A stretch of 7,524 nucleotides of DNA from Clostridiales bacterium UBA1728 (GTDB taxonomy: Bacteria; Bacillota; Clostridia; Oscillospirales; Oscillospiraceae): assembly GCA_002315975.1 (NCBI GenBank), contig DCIK01000012.1, forward strand, positions 7,051 to 14,574. The letters run 5' to 3'. The notes below the pieces were generated by a model. The model saw only the letters and a program-made list of their open reading frames with translations. It did no database searches and was not told the origin of the DNA. The position numbers and the translations under genes were made by a program. Shown in pieces: positions 1 to 5,835 of this stretch. Position 1 is the first letter of the stretch. The number at the start of each line of letters is the position of its first letter.

Positions 1-2
1 GT

Positions 3-1502
3 TTAGCAATCGAAGCGCGAAGCGCATACGCACCATTCGCCATACTGCACTTCGACACTGTACCCCTCCGGCAGCCTGTCGGCGCGGACAATGGCGCAGC
101 TCTCGTCGGCGGGGGCGTAGCCGAAGTGCCAGCCCTCCACGGCGCTGACCCACTCAAAGGCCCCGCCGGGGTTCATATACTCCACGCTCTCCAGATACGC
201 CTCCGGGGGCATCTGCGTGGCGTAGAGCACGAAGATATAGGGCATATTCACATCATAGGAGCAGAATTTAGTGCTTTTCTCCCGGCTGTCGGCATAGACG
301 ATGGCCTCGCAGAGCCCGTCGTAGAAGGCGGGAGCCACCGCCGAAGCATAGTCGGTGAAGTAATAACGGGTAAAGAGCAGCGCCGCCATGAGCAGCGGCA
401 GCGCAGGGAGCGCCGGCCTTTTCAGCCACTCGCCCAGCTTCCATAGAGCCACACCCTGAAAATAGATCAGGGGCAGAAAAAGCATATTTACCCGGTTCAC
501 ATTCACCTCCACGCAGCCGCAGGCGAGAAATGCCGCGAGGAGCCAGAGCAGCAGCAGCGGCTCCCTGCGCTCACACATAGCAACGCCCAGCCCGCCAAGG
601 GCGAGCAGCAGCCCGATTTTTCCGTAGAGGAGGCCGAAGCGTCCCGCAAAGTTCCACACCAGACCGTCGTTCTGCGTCCATAGAAGGGTGAGGAGCTTTT
701 TCGCATTGGCAAGATAGCTGCCGCCGCCTAAAATGCTGGTGGCGCTCTGCCGTCCCTCGGAGAGCCTGGGCAGGGAGAGACCCAGAAAGCTTCCCGCCTC
801 CAGCCCCAGCACATTGCGAAGCTGGCAGAGGCTCACGGGCAGGGCGAGAAGAAGAAAAACGCCCAGCGCAAGAAGGTAGGTTTTCAGCGATACCGCTTTC
901 TTCCGCCACAGCCACAGCGAGGCCAGAGGGAGGAAGAGAATGAGAAAGAAGTAGGCCGTGCCGTAGGCATAAAGGCTCAGCGCCAGCACAGCGGCGGCGG
1001 CCACAAGCCAGATTTCCCGCTCCTGTACCCGGCTCAGACAGCCGATACCCAGCAGGAGCATAAAGGGCAGAAGATTGCTCTCCAGCGCCCAGCGGGACAG
1101 CAGCAGGTGCCAGGGGTTCACGGCCAGAGCCGCCAGCACCCAGAGGGCGCAGCGCTCGTCTCGCTGCCGGCGGCAGAGCCCATAAATCAGCCACAGGGAC
1201 GCACAGCCCGAGAGCGCCATGGGCAGCCGCCCGGCCACGGAATTGAGACCCAGCAGAGCCAGAAAGGGGATGGCCAGGTAGCTGTAGAGAGCGTTCTGCC
1301 CGCTGCCCCAGGCGCGGAGCAGCACCGGGAGGGCATAGCCGTTGCGGTCCATGCCGCTTTTCAGTATGGCCCAGCCGTCGTAGAGGGCGGAGGCTTCATC
1401 CTGATTCAGCCCCGCCGGAACGCTGCCCAGAGCCCACAGCCGCAGGGCACAGCCCGTCAGCAGCAGGGCAAGGAGCAGCAGCCGTCTGTGTTTTGCGCTC
1501 AT
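3..1502 (-). CDS. GT39/PMT-like integral membrane glycosyltransferase
   Basis: Predicted polytopic membrane protein of 499 residues, most like the GT39 family (ArnT/PMT type), which moves a sugar from a polyprenyl-phosphate donor to an acceptor outside the membrane. After the first hydrophobic helix (about residues 7-25) comes LNQDEAS, the Asp-Glu motif of the first external loop that carries the catalytic acid in this family, followed by conserved-looking YDGWAIL and Gly/Asn-rich stretches. About ten further hydrophobic segments run to roughly residue 380. A soluble tail of about 115 residues follows, with several cysteines near its end. The ATG at 1502 is preferred. A TTG at 1508 in the same frame overlaps the upstream stop. 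Neither start has a Shine-Dalgarno sequence, so translation probably depends on coupling to the lipoprotein gene, whose TGA lies 2 nt upstream. Donor and acceptor cannot be read from the sequence. Family assignment is fairly sure; function is inferred. Confidence 0.85.
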   Translation of the reverse strand: MSAKHRRLLLLALLLTGCALRLWALGSVPAGLNQDEASALYDGWAILKSGMDRNGYALPVLLRAWGSGQNALYSYLAIPFLALLGLNSVAGRLPMALSGCASLWLIYGLCRRQRDERCALWVLAALAVNPWHLLLSRWALESNLLPFMLLLGIGCLSRVQEREIWLVAAAAVLALSLYAYGTAYFFLILFLPLASLWLWRKKAVSLKTYLLALGVFLLLALPVSLCQLRNVLGLEAGSFLGLSLPRLSEGRQSATSILGGGSYLANAKKLLTLLWTQNDGLVWNFAGRFGLLYGKIGLLLALGGLGVAMCERREPLLLLWLLAAFLACGCVEVNVNRVNMLFLPLIYFQGVALWKLGEWLKRPALPALPLLMAALLFTRYYFTDYASAVAPAFYDGLCEAIVYADSREKSTKFCSYDVNMPYIFVLYATQMPPEAYLESVEYMNPGGAFEWVSAVEGWHFGYAPADESCAIVRADRLPEGYSVEVQYGEWCVCASRFDC

Positions 1503-1504
1503 GG

Positions 1505-2851
1505 TCAATAGGTGGTGATGGCGCCAACTAAGAGGGCGATGGCGTCCACCGCATCGCCGTTGGCGTTAGTGTAGGTAGTCTTACCCAGAGGAATAGCGTA
1601 GCAGTTAAAGACATTGGCGCTCTCAAAGGTACTGAAGCTGCCTAAGAAGTAGCAGACAATGGGATCGTTGTAGAGGGTATTGGTGGCCACATAGTAGCCC
1701 ACGGGATAGTCCTCGCCGAAGGCGGTAATGGTGCGGCGCTCAAGAATCTTGTCGTTGAACACATACATGAACGCACCCTCGAAGCGCTCGGGGTCGCTCA
1801 TATAGTTCACATAGGTCAGATAGGCGTTGTACTCGCCCTTATACTCAAACTCGTCGGTCTTTTTCAGCAGGGTCTCGCGTTTGAGAAATTCGGGGAACTT
1901 CAGAATGTAGCTGCGGGTCTTTTCCGTGAGAGTGAAGCGGGGGCCGGCAGTGCCCAGGCACTCCAGCAGCTCGATTCCCTCGGGGGCGAATTTTCCGGCG
2001 CTGAAATGGCCGATGCGGTCATAGTAAAGCTCGCTTTCGTAGATGAGCCTGCCCTCGCCGTCAAAGAGTCCTTCGGCCCAGGAGCCCGTATAGCTGTAAT
2101 CAATGTTCTCGCGGTTGCGGCCTGTAAAGCTGCCCTGCCCGGAGGGCTGACCGTCCACGGTGGCACCCTCAAAGCAGCCCCGGTTCTTCTCGCTGCCGTT
2201 GAGGCAGATGAAGCCGCTGTCGCTGAGGGTACCGCTGCCGGAGGGTTCGCCCTTTTTGAAGCCGCCCTCATAGCGGAGCGTCCGCCCGCCTTCGCAGGTG
2301 AAAACGCCCTGACCGTCCATTTTGCCCCCTGCCACGGAGCCGGTATAGCTGCCCTCCGCGGCGCTGTTGCCGATATACAGTCCGGCGGGGAGACCCTCGG
2401 CCTGCCCCTTCAGCACCTCACCGGCTATGAATGTGCCGCTGAAGCTGCCGCCGCTGCGGGCGGTGAAGGTTCCCTCGCCCTCAGGCTGCAGCTCCTGCAC
2501 CTCGCCGCTGTAGCTGCCGGAGATTTTTATTCCCCCGAAGGAGAGGGTATAGGGGAAGCCCTCCACGCTGCCGCTGCCGAAAACACCGCCGCTGAAGCTG
2601 CCGGTATAGCGCCAGCCCTCGTTGGCGGTAAAGCTGCCTTTGCCCTCGTATACGCCGTTCTGCTTTTCCGCGTCGCACTCGCCCTCGTAGCGAAGACCCT
2701 GGGCGCTGGCATAGTCATTGCCCTCCACCACGGCGGGCAGATCCACCACCGTGGTCTGGGATGTGGCTTCGGGGCTCTGGGTTTCCTGCTCTCCGCAGGC
2801 GCTCAGACAGCAGAGCGTCAGAGCAAGAGCCAGAATTGCGCGTTTTTTCAT
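1505..2851 (-). CDS. MORN-repeat surface lipoprotein
   Basis: Predicted exported lipoprotein of 448 residues. The N-terminus is MKKR, a hydrophobic core, then the lipobox LSAC with the acylated cysteine at residue 19 and a Ser/Thr/Glu/Gln linker to about residue 45. Residues about 54-292 are a run of MORN-like units (YEG, YTGSF, GSYTG, RYEGGF, YTGSWAEG, each followed by GxG-type turns such as DGQG and DGEG), irregular in length and rich in Gly and Ser. MORN repeats form an elongated beta-meander and usually bind partners or membranes, so a scaffold role is inferred. Residues about 330-448 form a distinct C-terminal domain with no MORN pattern that I do not recognise. The ATG at 2851 is chosen over an in-frame GTG at 2869 because it lies 8 nt after GGAGGA and starts a proper signal peptide; the GTG is just upstream of that Shine-Dalgarno sequence. 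It is the second gene of the left operon. Confidence 0.85.
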   Translation of the reverse strand: MKKRAILALALTLCCLSACGEQETQSPEATSQTTVVDLPAVVEGNDYASAQGLRYEGECDAEKQNGVYEGKGSFTANEGWRYTGSFSGGVFGSGSVEGFPYTLSFGGIKISGSYSGEVQELQPEGEGTFTARSGGSFSGTFIAGEVLKGQAEGLPAGLYIGNSAAEGSYTGSVAGGKMDGQGVFTCEGGRTLRYEGGFKKGEPSGSGTLSDSGFICLNGSEKNRGCFEGATVDGQPSGQGSFTGRNRENIDYSYTGSWAEGLFDGEGRLIYESELYYDRIGHFSAGKFAPEGIELLECLGTAGPRFTLTEKTRSYILKFPEFLKRETLLKKTDEFEYKGEYNAYLTYVNYMSDPERFEGAFMYVFNDKILERRTITAFGEDYPVGYYVATNTLYNDPIVCYFLGSFSTFESANVFNCYAIPLGKTTYTNANGDAVDAIALLVGAITTY

Positions 2852-2859
2852 CTTTGCTC

Positions 2860-2865
2860 TCCTCC
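2860..2865 (-). promoter_or_regulatory. Ribosome binding site deciding the lipoprotein start
   Basis: On the minus strand GGAGGA lies 8 nt before the ATG at 2851 and directly abuts the TGA stop (2866-2868) of the upstream transglutaminase-like gene. This strong match fixes the start of the lipoprotein gene and places its translation immediately after termination of the preceding gene. Confidence 0.8.
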
Positions 2866-4332
2866 TCACTGCTGCTGCAGCTCATACTGCTTTTCCATGG
2901 GCAGCGCCTGATCGTATTTATAGAGCTCCACATAGAGCCATTTAGTCACAGCCGCGCTGTGCTCCAGCTTGAAGTTGTCCACATACTCCATGCCGTCCCT
3001 GTGGTAGGCCATCTCGATCTCCACATCGAAGACATAATGCCCCCCATCCATGGAGATCGTCACCCAGCCGTGGGGCGAATGCTCGGAGCCGATGGTGCCG
3101 CTGACGCAGAGGGCATCGTAGCCCAGCTGCCTTGCGGCAGCCCAGAAGGCGGCGGCATAGCAGTAGCAGTTGCCCATCTCCATGGAGTACATGGTATAGG
3201 CCTCCTTCAGGCACCAGCCGATGTCGGAGGTCTGGTAGTAGTTCCGGCGCAGGTATTTGTAGTGGTCACGGGTATAGTCGTACATGGCACGGAGCATCTC
3301 CTCCCGCTCCATGGAGGCATCGGTGTTCTCCCGGAGGGCGGCGGCCACCAGATCGTCCAGCTCGTAGTTGCCGGAGGTGTAGCGGCCGTTCTGGTCAAAG
3401 CGGAGGGAGCCGATGAAAGCATTCTTCAGGGCGTAACCGTCTTGATCGATGGAGTAGAGATAGCCGTTGAGATTCACAAAGCCCTGCTTATACTTCCCGC
3501 TGTGCCCCATGGCCGCCAGCTTCACGGCGCTCTCGGCCCAGTAGCCGGGTTCAATGTCGGGCAGATAGCAGTCCCGCTCCTGCCCATCCAGCCCCAGCAG
3601 GGAGTTGAGCACCACCACAGCCTCGGCTCGGGTAAGGGTTTCGCTGCCCATACCGCTGACGGCGGCGAGAGCGGAATCAATGGCATTGCTGGCAAAGAAG
3701 GGCTTCAGCAGCGCTTCAAAACTCTCTTCGGTGAGGGCTTCGTCGGGGGAAAAATTCCCGTTGGGAGCATCCATGAGCCCCGCTGCCACCAGAGCGGCGG
3801 CCTCGGTGCTGTCGGTATCCCGGAGAAGCTCCTCGTACTTGGGCTTGTCCTCCAAAAGACCAAAGAAGATGCGGGCAAAGTCCAGCCGCGTCAGCGCCGA
3901 CTCCGGCAGGAAAAACTCGCTGGTGCCGGGGAAATAGCCGGCCTCCGCCCGGAGCGCAGGGCCGGTGACGGCGGTAAGACGCATATCCGTATAGGCGCGC
4001 AGCTCGGTGGGCTCCACCTCCAGACCGTTGTCATCCAGCCAGCGGAGGACGGTGCGCCCCTCAGGAGCGTCCATCGTGCCCTGCAGGAGGGCGCCGGCGC
4101 TGACCTCCTCGGCAGCGAGCATTTCCCCGTCGGCCATGTAGCTCACATAGAAGCTGTGGCGGCCGCTGCTGACCGTCTGGCGCTGGAGAATCGTCACCGG
4201 GGAAGAGCCTGAAACGGTATCGGCGCTGCTGCGCCCCGTAAAATAGCCCGATACAAAGCCCGCAGCAACGCCTGCCGCCACAAGCAGCGCAGTCAGTCCC
4301 CGGGATTGCTTCTTTCTTTTTCTGCCAGCCAT
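2866..4332 (-). CDS. Membrane-anchored SLH/transglutaminase-like surface protein
   Basis: Predicted surface protein of 488 residues. A basic start (MAGRKRKKQSRG) and a Gly/Ala-rich hydrophobic segment at about 13-31 with no clear cleavage site suggest an uncleaved N-terminal anchor. Residues about 59-123 resemble an InlB/Flg_new (Listeria-Bacteroides) repeat, with RWLDDNG and a final LTAV. Residues about 140-278 look like two to three degenerate SLH modules (LTRLDFARIFFGLL; NFSPDEALTEESF; TLTRAEAVVVLNSLLG; DIEPGYWAESAVKLAAMG), which in other proteins hold the wall. About 285-322 resembles a cell-wall-binding repeat. The C-terminal transglutaminase-like domain has a complete apparent triad: C389 in GNCYCYAAAF, H421 in HGWVTI and D436 in YVFDVE. 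It may crosslink, cleave or otherwise act on surface proteins or peptidoglycan; the substrate is unknown. The ATG at 4332 follows AAGGAG with 9 nt spacing. First gene of the left operon, directly after a good promoter. Confidence 0.88.
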   Translation of the reverse strand: MAGRKRKKQSRGLTALLVAAGVAAGFVSGYFTGRSSADTVSGSSPVTILQRQTVSSGRHSFYVSYMADGEMLAAEEVSAGALLQGTMDAPEGRTVLRWLDDNGLEVEPTELRAYTDMRLTAVTGPALRAEAGYFPGTSEFFLPESALTRLDFARIFFGLLEDKPKYEELLRDTDSTEAAALVAAGLMDAPNGNFSPDEALTEESFEALLKPFFASNAIDSALAAVSGMGSETLTRAEAVVVLNSLLGLDGQERDCYLPDIEPGYWAESAVKLAAMGHSGKYKQGFVNLNGYLYSIDQDGYALKNAFIGSLRFDQNGRYTSGNYELDDLVAAALRENTDASMEREEMLRAMYDYTRDHYKYLRRNYYQTSDIGWCLKEAYTMYSMEMGNCYCYAAAFWAAARQLGYDALCVSGTIGSEHSPHGWVTISMDGGHYVFDVEIEMAYHRDGMEYVDNFKLEHSAAVTKWLYVELYKYDQALPMEKQYELQQQ

Positions 4333-4368
4333 CTATAAAAACTCCTTAGTATCGTTTCTAACCTTATA

Positions 4369-4397
4369 ATTTTATCACGGGAAGTATATGCGGTCAA
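4369..4397 (-). promoter_or_regulatory. Sigma-A-type promoter of the surface-protein operon
   Basis: On the minus strand TTGACC (4392-4397) and TAAAAT (4369-4374) are separated by exactly 17 bp, each one base from consensus. The start point would fall near 4362, giving a leader of about 30 nt that contains the AAGGAG site (4342-4347) before the ATG at 4332. It most likely drives all three minus-strand genes, since no other good promoter is seen in the short gaps between them. Confidence 0.75.
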
Positions 4398-4431
4398 GGG
4401 GAAAAACGCTTCCGCGGAGAGAAAGGAGACA

Positions 4432-4454
4432 CATTTTGCCCTTCGTGCAAAATG
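4432..4454. promoter_or_regulatory. Perfect 8-bp inverted repeat, possible operator
   Basis: CATTTTGC (4432-4439) and GCAAAATG (4447-4454) are perfect inverted copies separated by 7 bp, centred about 45 bp upstream of the -35 of the surface-protein operon and about 90 bp upstream of the putative -35 of the URO-D gene. No T-run follows on either strand, so it is not a standard terminator. Its place between divergent promoters fits a regulator binding site, but no regulator gene is present here. Function is inferred from position only. Confidence 0.4.
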
Positions 4455-4533
4455 CGAGAATATCATTTCATACCATGAACAATATCCGTACAAAATAGCC
4501 AAAAATCCGCTTGAAAATTTCGAGTTTTGTTCA

Positions 4534-4562
4534 TTGATTTTTAAGATTTACTATGCTATTCT
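4534..4562 (+). promoter_or_regulatory. Candidate promoter of the URO-D/transporter unit
   Basis: TTGATT (4534-4539) and TATTCT (4557-4562) are 17 bp apart in the AT-rich stretch upstream of the URO-D gene, which would start transcription near 4569 and leave a leader of about 57 nt. Each hexamer has two mismatches to the sigma-A consensus, so this is a moderate candidate. An 8-bp dyad (ATGAACAA at 4475-4482, TTGTTCAT at 4527-4534) touches the -35 and might be a bipartite operator, though the 44-bp separation makes that weak. Confidence 0.4.
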
Positions 4563-4587
4563 TGCATTACAAATCAACATACAAGAA

Positions 4588-4612
4588 TTTTCCTGCATAA
4601 CAGGGAAAGGAG
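4588..4612 (+). promoter_or_regulatory. Leader hairpin overlapping the URO-D ribosome binding site
   Basis: TTTTCCTG (4588-4595) can pair with CAGGGAAA (4601-4608) over 8 positions, including one U-G pair, with a CATAA loop. The 3' arm runs into the Shine-Dalgarno sequence AAAGGAG (4606-4612), which itself lies an unusually long 13 nt before the ATG at 4626. The hairpin could modulate ribosome access, although the core GGAG stays outside the stem. The pairing is visible; a regulatory role is inference. Confidence 0.4.
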
Positions 4613-4625
4613 AAGCGGCAACACT

Positions 4626-5615
4626 ATGATGACGAGAAAAGACAATCTGATGGCCATTATCCACCACCAGTCCCACGACCACATCGGCGGCTATCGGGAC
4701 AAGCTGGGCTGCGGCGGCGATGCGGAGGCGTTTGAAAACGGCCCCTCCGGCGGCAGCGGAGGCTTAGACTGGTTCGGCATGGAGTGGGCGAGAAATTCAG
4801 CCGGCTTCGGCGGCGGTACGCCCGCACCGGGAAAGCAGGTTCTCCCCGATGCGACCGAGTGGAGGAAGTATGTTAAGTTCCCCGACATCACCAAGTACGA
4901 CTGGCAGGCCCAGGCGGATAAGCAGCTTGCCCGCTACAATCCCTCTGAGCAGGTGCTGGAATACGGCTGCTGGAACGGCCCCTTCCTGCGTCTGGTGGAT
5001 CTGATGATCTTCGACAACGGTCTGATGGCCTTCTATGAGGAGCCCGAGGCCTGCGCGGAGCTGCTCAACGCCATTGTGGACTACCGCATCGGCACGCTGG
5101 AGTACATCAGGAAGTACTTCAACCCCGATGTAGTCACCATCTACGAGGACTTTGCCCACGAGCGCGGCCTGTTCATCTCTCCGGAAACCTACGATGCCCT
5201 CATCTCCCCTGTCCACAAAAAGTGGGCGGACGCGGTGCGCTCCTACGGGATGATCCCCTTCAAGCACGTCTGCGGCAAGTGCGAAGAGGTGGTGGATCGC
5301 TTTGTGGACGAGGGCTATGCGGCCTGGACCATCTGCCAGCCGGAAAACGATCTGGTGGGTCTGCAGAAAACCATAGGCGACAAGCTGGTTTTCTCCGGCT
5401 GCTGGGATCTGCAGGGCAAGTGGATCGAGCCCGGCACCAAGCCCACGGAGGAGCAGCTCCGCGCCAAGGTGCGGGAGGCCATCGACCTCTACGGCCCCGG
5501 AGGAAACATTTCGCTGGGTCCCGTGCTGTTCCACCCGGCCATCAGCATGGCGGAGGCCTCTCCCATCCTCTCCGATGAGCTTTGCAGCTACGGCACCAAT
5601 TATTATTGCAGATAA
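4626..5615 (+). CDS. URO-D family protein (MtaA/CmuA-like methyltransferase superfamily)
   Basis: A 329-residue soluble protein of the uroporphyrinogen decarboxylase fold, at the normal length for MtaA-like members. The superfamily includes haem-pathway decarboxylases and zinc methyltransferases that move methyl groups between corrinoid proteins and thiols such as coenzyme M. Visible features are the N-terminal helix motif (RKDNLMAIIHHQSHDHI, as in ALxHxxPDRxP), DWFGMEW near 48-54, KFPDI near 84-88, YEDFAHERGLFISPETY near 173-189, FKHVCGKC with H214, C216 and C219, and a late Gly-rich segment PGGNISLGP. The HxC pair matches the zinc ligands of MtaA-type enzymes. However, the site near 297-300 where MtaA-like proteins place the distal cysteine reads LGPV, so the metal site is atypical or uses C219, C259 or C320. 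It is not a convincing HemE: the leader and active-site motifs differ, and it sits beside a transporter. Substrate unknown. An alternative ATG lies at 4629. Confidence 0.85.
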   Translation: MMTRKDNLMAIIHHQSHDHIGGYRDKLGCGGDAEAFENGPSGGSGGLDWFGMEWARNSAGFGGGTPAPGKQVLPDATEWRKYVKFPDITKYDWQAQADKQLARYNPSEQVLEYGCWNGPFLRLVDLMIFDNGLMAFYEEPEACAELLNAIVDYRIGTLEYIRKYFNPDVVTIYEDFAHERGLFISPETYDALISPVHKKWADAVRSYGMIPFKHVCGKCEEVVDRFVDEGYAAWTICQPENDLVGLQKTIGDKLVFSGCWDLQGKWIEPGTKPTEEQLRAKVREAIDLYGPGGNISLGPVLFHPAISMAEASPILSDELCSYGTNYYCR

Positions 5616-5638
5616 GCAAAACTCCCAGTAAAGTAAAG
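5613..5638 (+). repeat. Direct repeat, left copy (26 bp)
   Basis: This copy begins exactly at the TAA stop of the URO-D gene and matches 5794-5819 at 24 of 26 positions (starting TAAGCAAAACTCCCA). The only differences are G to A and T to A. The two copies bracket about 155 bp of palindrome-rich sequence. Confidence 0.85.
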
Positions 5639-5639
5639 G

Positions 5640-5667
5640 CCGTAGGGCACGGCCTCCCGGCCGTGCC
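5640..5667 (+). repeat. Dispersed GC-rich palindromic repeat, copy A
   Basis: Positions 5640-5663 are identical to 7291-7314 over 24 bp. The segment carries a perfect 9-bp hairpin: GGCACGGCC (5646-5654), loop TCCC, GGCCGTGCC (5659-5667). No T-run follows, so it is not a classical terminator, though a strong stem here could still attenuate transcription or protect the upstream mRNA. It reads as an intergenic REP-like element. On the minus strand both copies encode the same RPGGRALR string within unlikely short frames. Confidence 0.75.
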
Positions 5668-5686
5668 GCCGTAGCTCCCGTCCCCT

Positions 5687-5712
5687 GCCTTCCCCTTTCA
5701 AAAGGAGAAGGC
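5687..5712. repeat. Pyrimidine/purine inverted repeat between the right-unit genes
   Basis: GCCTTCCCCTTT (5687-5698) and AAAGGAGAAGGC (5701-5712) form a 12-bp stem with one mismatch and a two-base centre. It follows the GC-rich hairpin of copy A at about the same distance as the 30-bp palindrome at 7328 follows copy B, so GC-hairpin plus pyrimidine/purine hairpin appears to be the shared build of this repeat family. The rest of the gap (5713-5793) shows no gene and no convincing promoter. Confidence 0.65.
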
Positions 5713-5793
5713 ATAGAGTCAACCCCTGTCTTTGTAGTATTTGTACAGGAGAGAAATCATCGGATACAGGTTTTTGCACTAACACCTTGTCAT

Positions 5794-5819
5794 TAAGCAA
5801 AACTCCCAATAAAGAAAAG
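5794..5819 (+). repeat. Direct repeat, right copy (26 bp)
   Basis: Second copy of the repeat that starts at 5613, with 24 of 26 positions identical. It ends directly before the AAAGGAA ribosome binding site (5820-5826) of the transporter gene. The spacing suggests the right copy is the original leader of the transporter and the left copy the original tail of the URO-D gene, or that one arose by duplication when the intervening sequence was gained. Confidence 0.85.
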
Positions 5820-5835
5820 AAAGGAAACAAGAAAA

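Noticed and set aside
2006..2911. Plus-strand frame of 301 codons opposite the MORN lipoprotein
   Set aside because: Ala/Gly/Glu-rich antisense of the Gly-rich repeats. The real gene has a lipobox, MORN units and a strong ribosome binding site.
2761..4212. Open frame of 483 codons on the plus strand
   Set aside because: It is antisense to the transglutaminase-like gene, whose domains, start and ribosome binding site are clear. The predicted protein is low in complexity and has no recognisable motifs.
4293..4502. Small 69-codon minus-strand frame upstream of the transglutaminase-like gene
   Set aside because: It would span the clear sigma-A promoter and run into the next gene in another frame, with no family features.
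4400..4625. Cobalamin riboswitch upstream of the URO-D gene
   Set aside because: Looked for because corrinoid chemistry is possible, but the region is AT-rich, has no recognisable B12-box sequence and is short for that riboswitch.
5640..5667. Terminator of the URO-D gene
   Set aside because: The 9-bp stem is strong, but no T-run follows on the plus strand, and the downstream transporter lacks a convincing promoter of its own. Treated as a repeat hairpin.
4797..5714. Minus-strand frame of 305 codons opposite the URO-D gene
   Set aside because: It is antisense to a clear URO-D family gene. Its first part only translates the dispersed repeat (RPGGRALR), which appears again near 7300 in another unlikely frame.
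5741..5769. Promoter for the transporter (TTGTAC with a GATACA-like -10)
   Set aside because: The -10 match is only about half of consensus. Read-through from the URO-D promoter is the simpler explanation.
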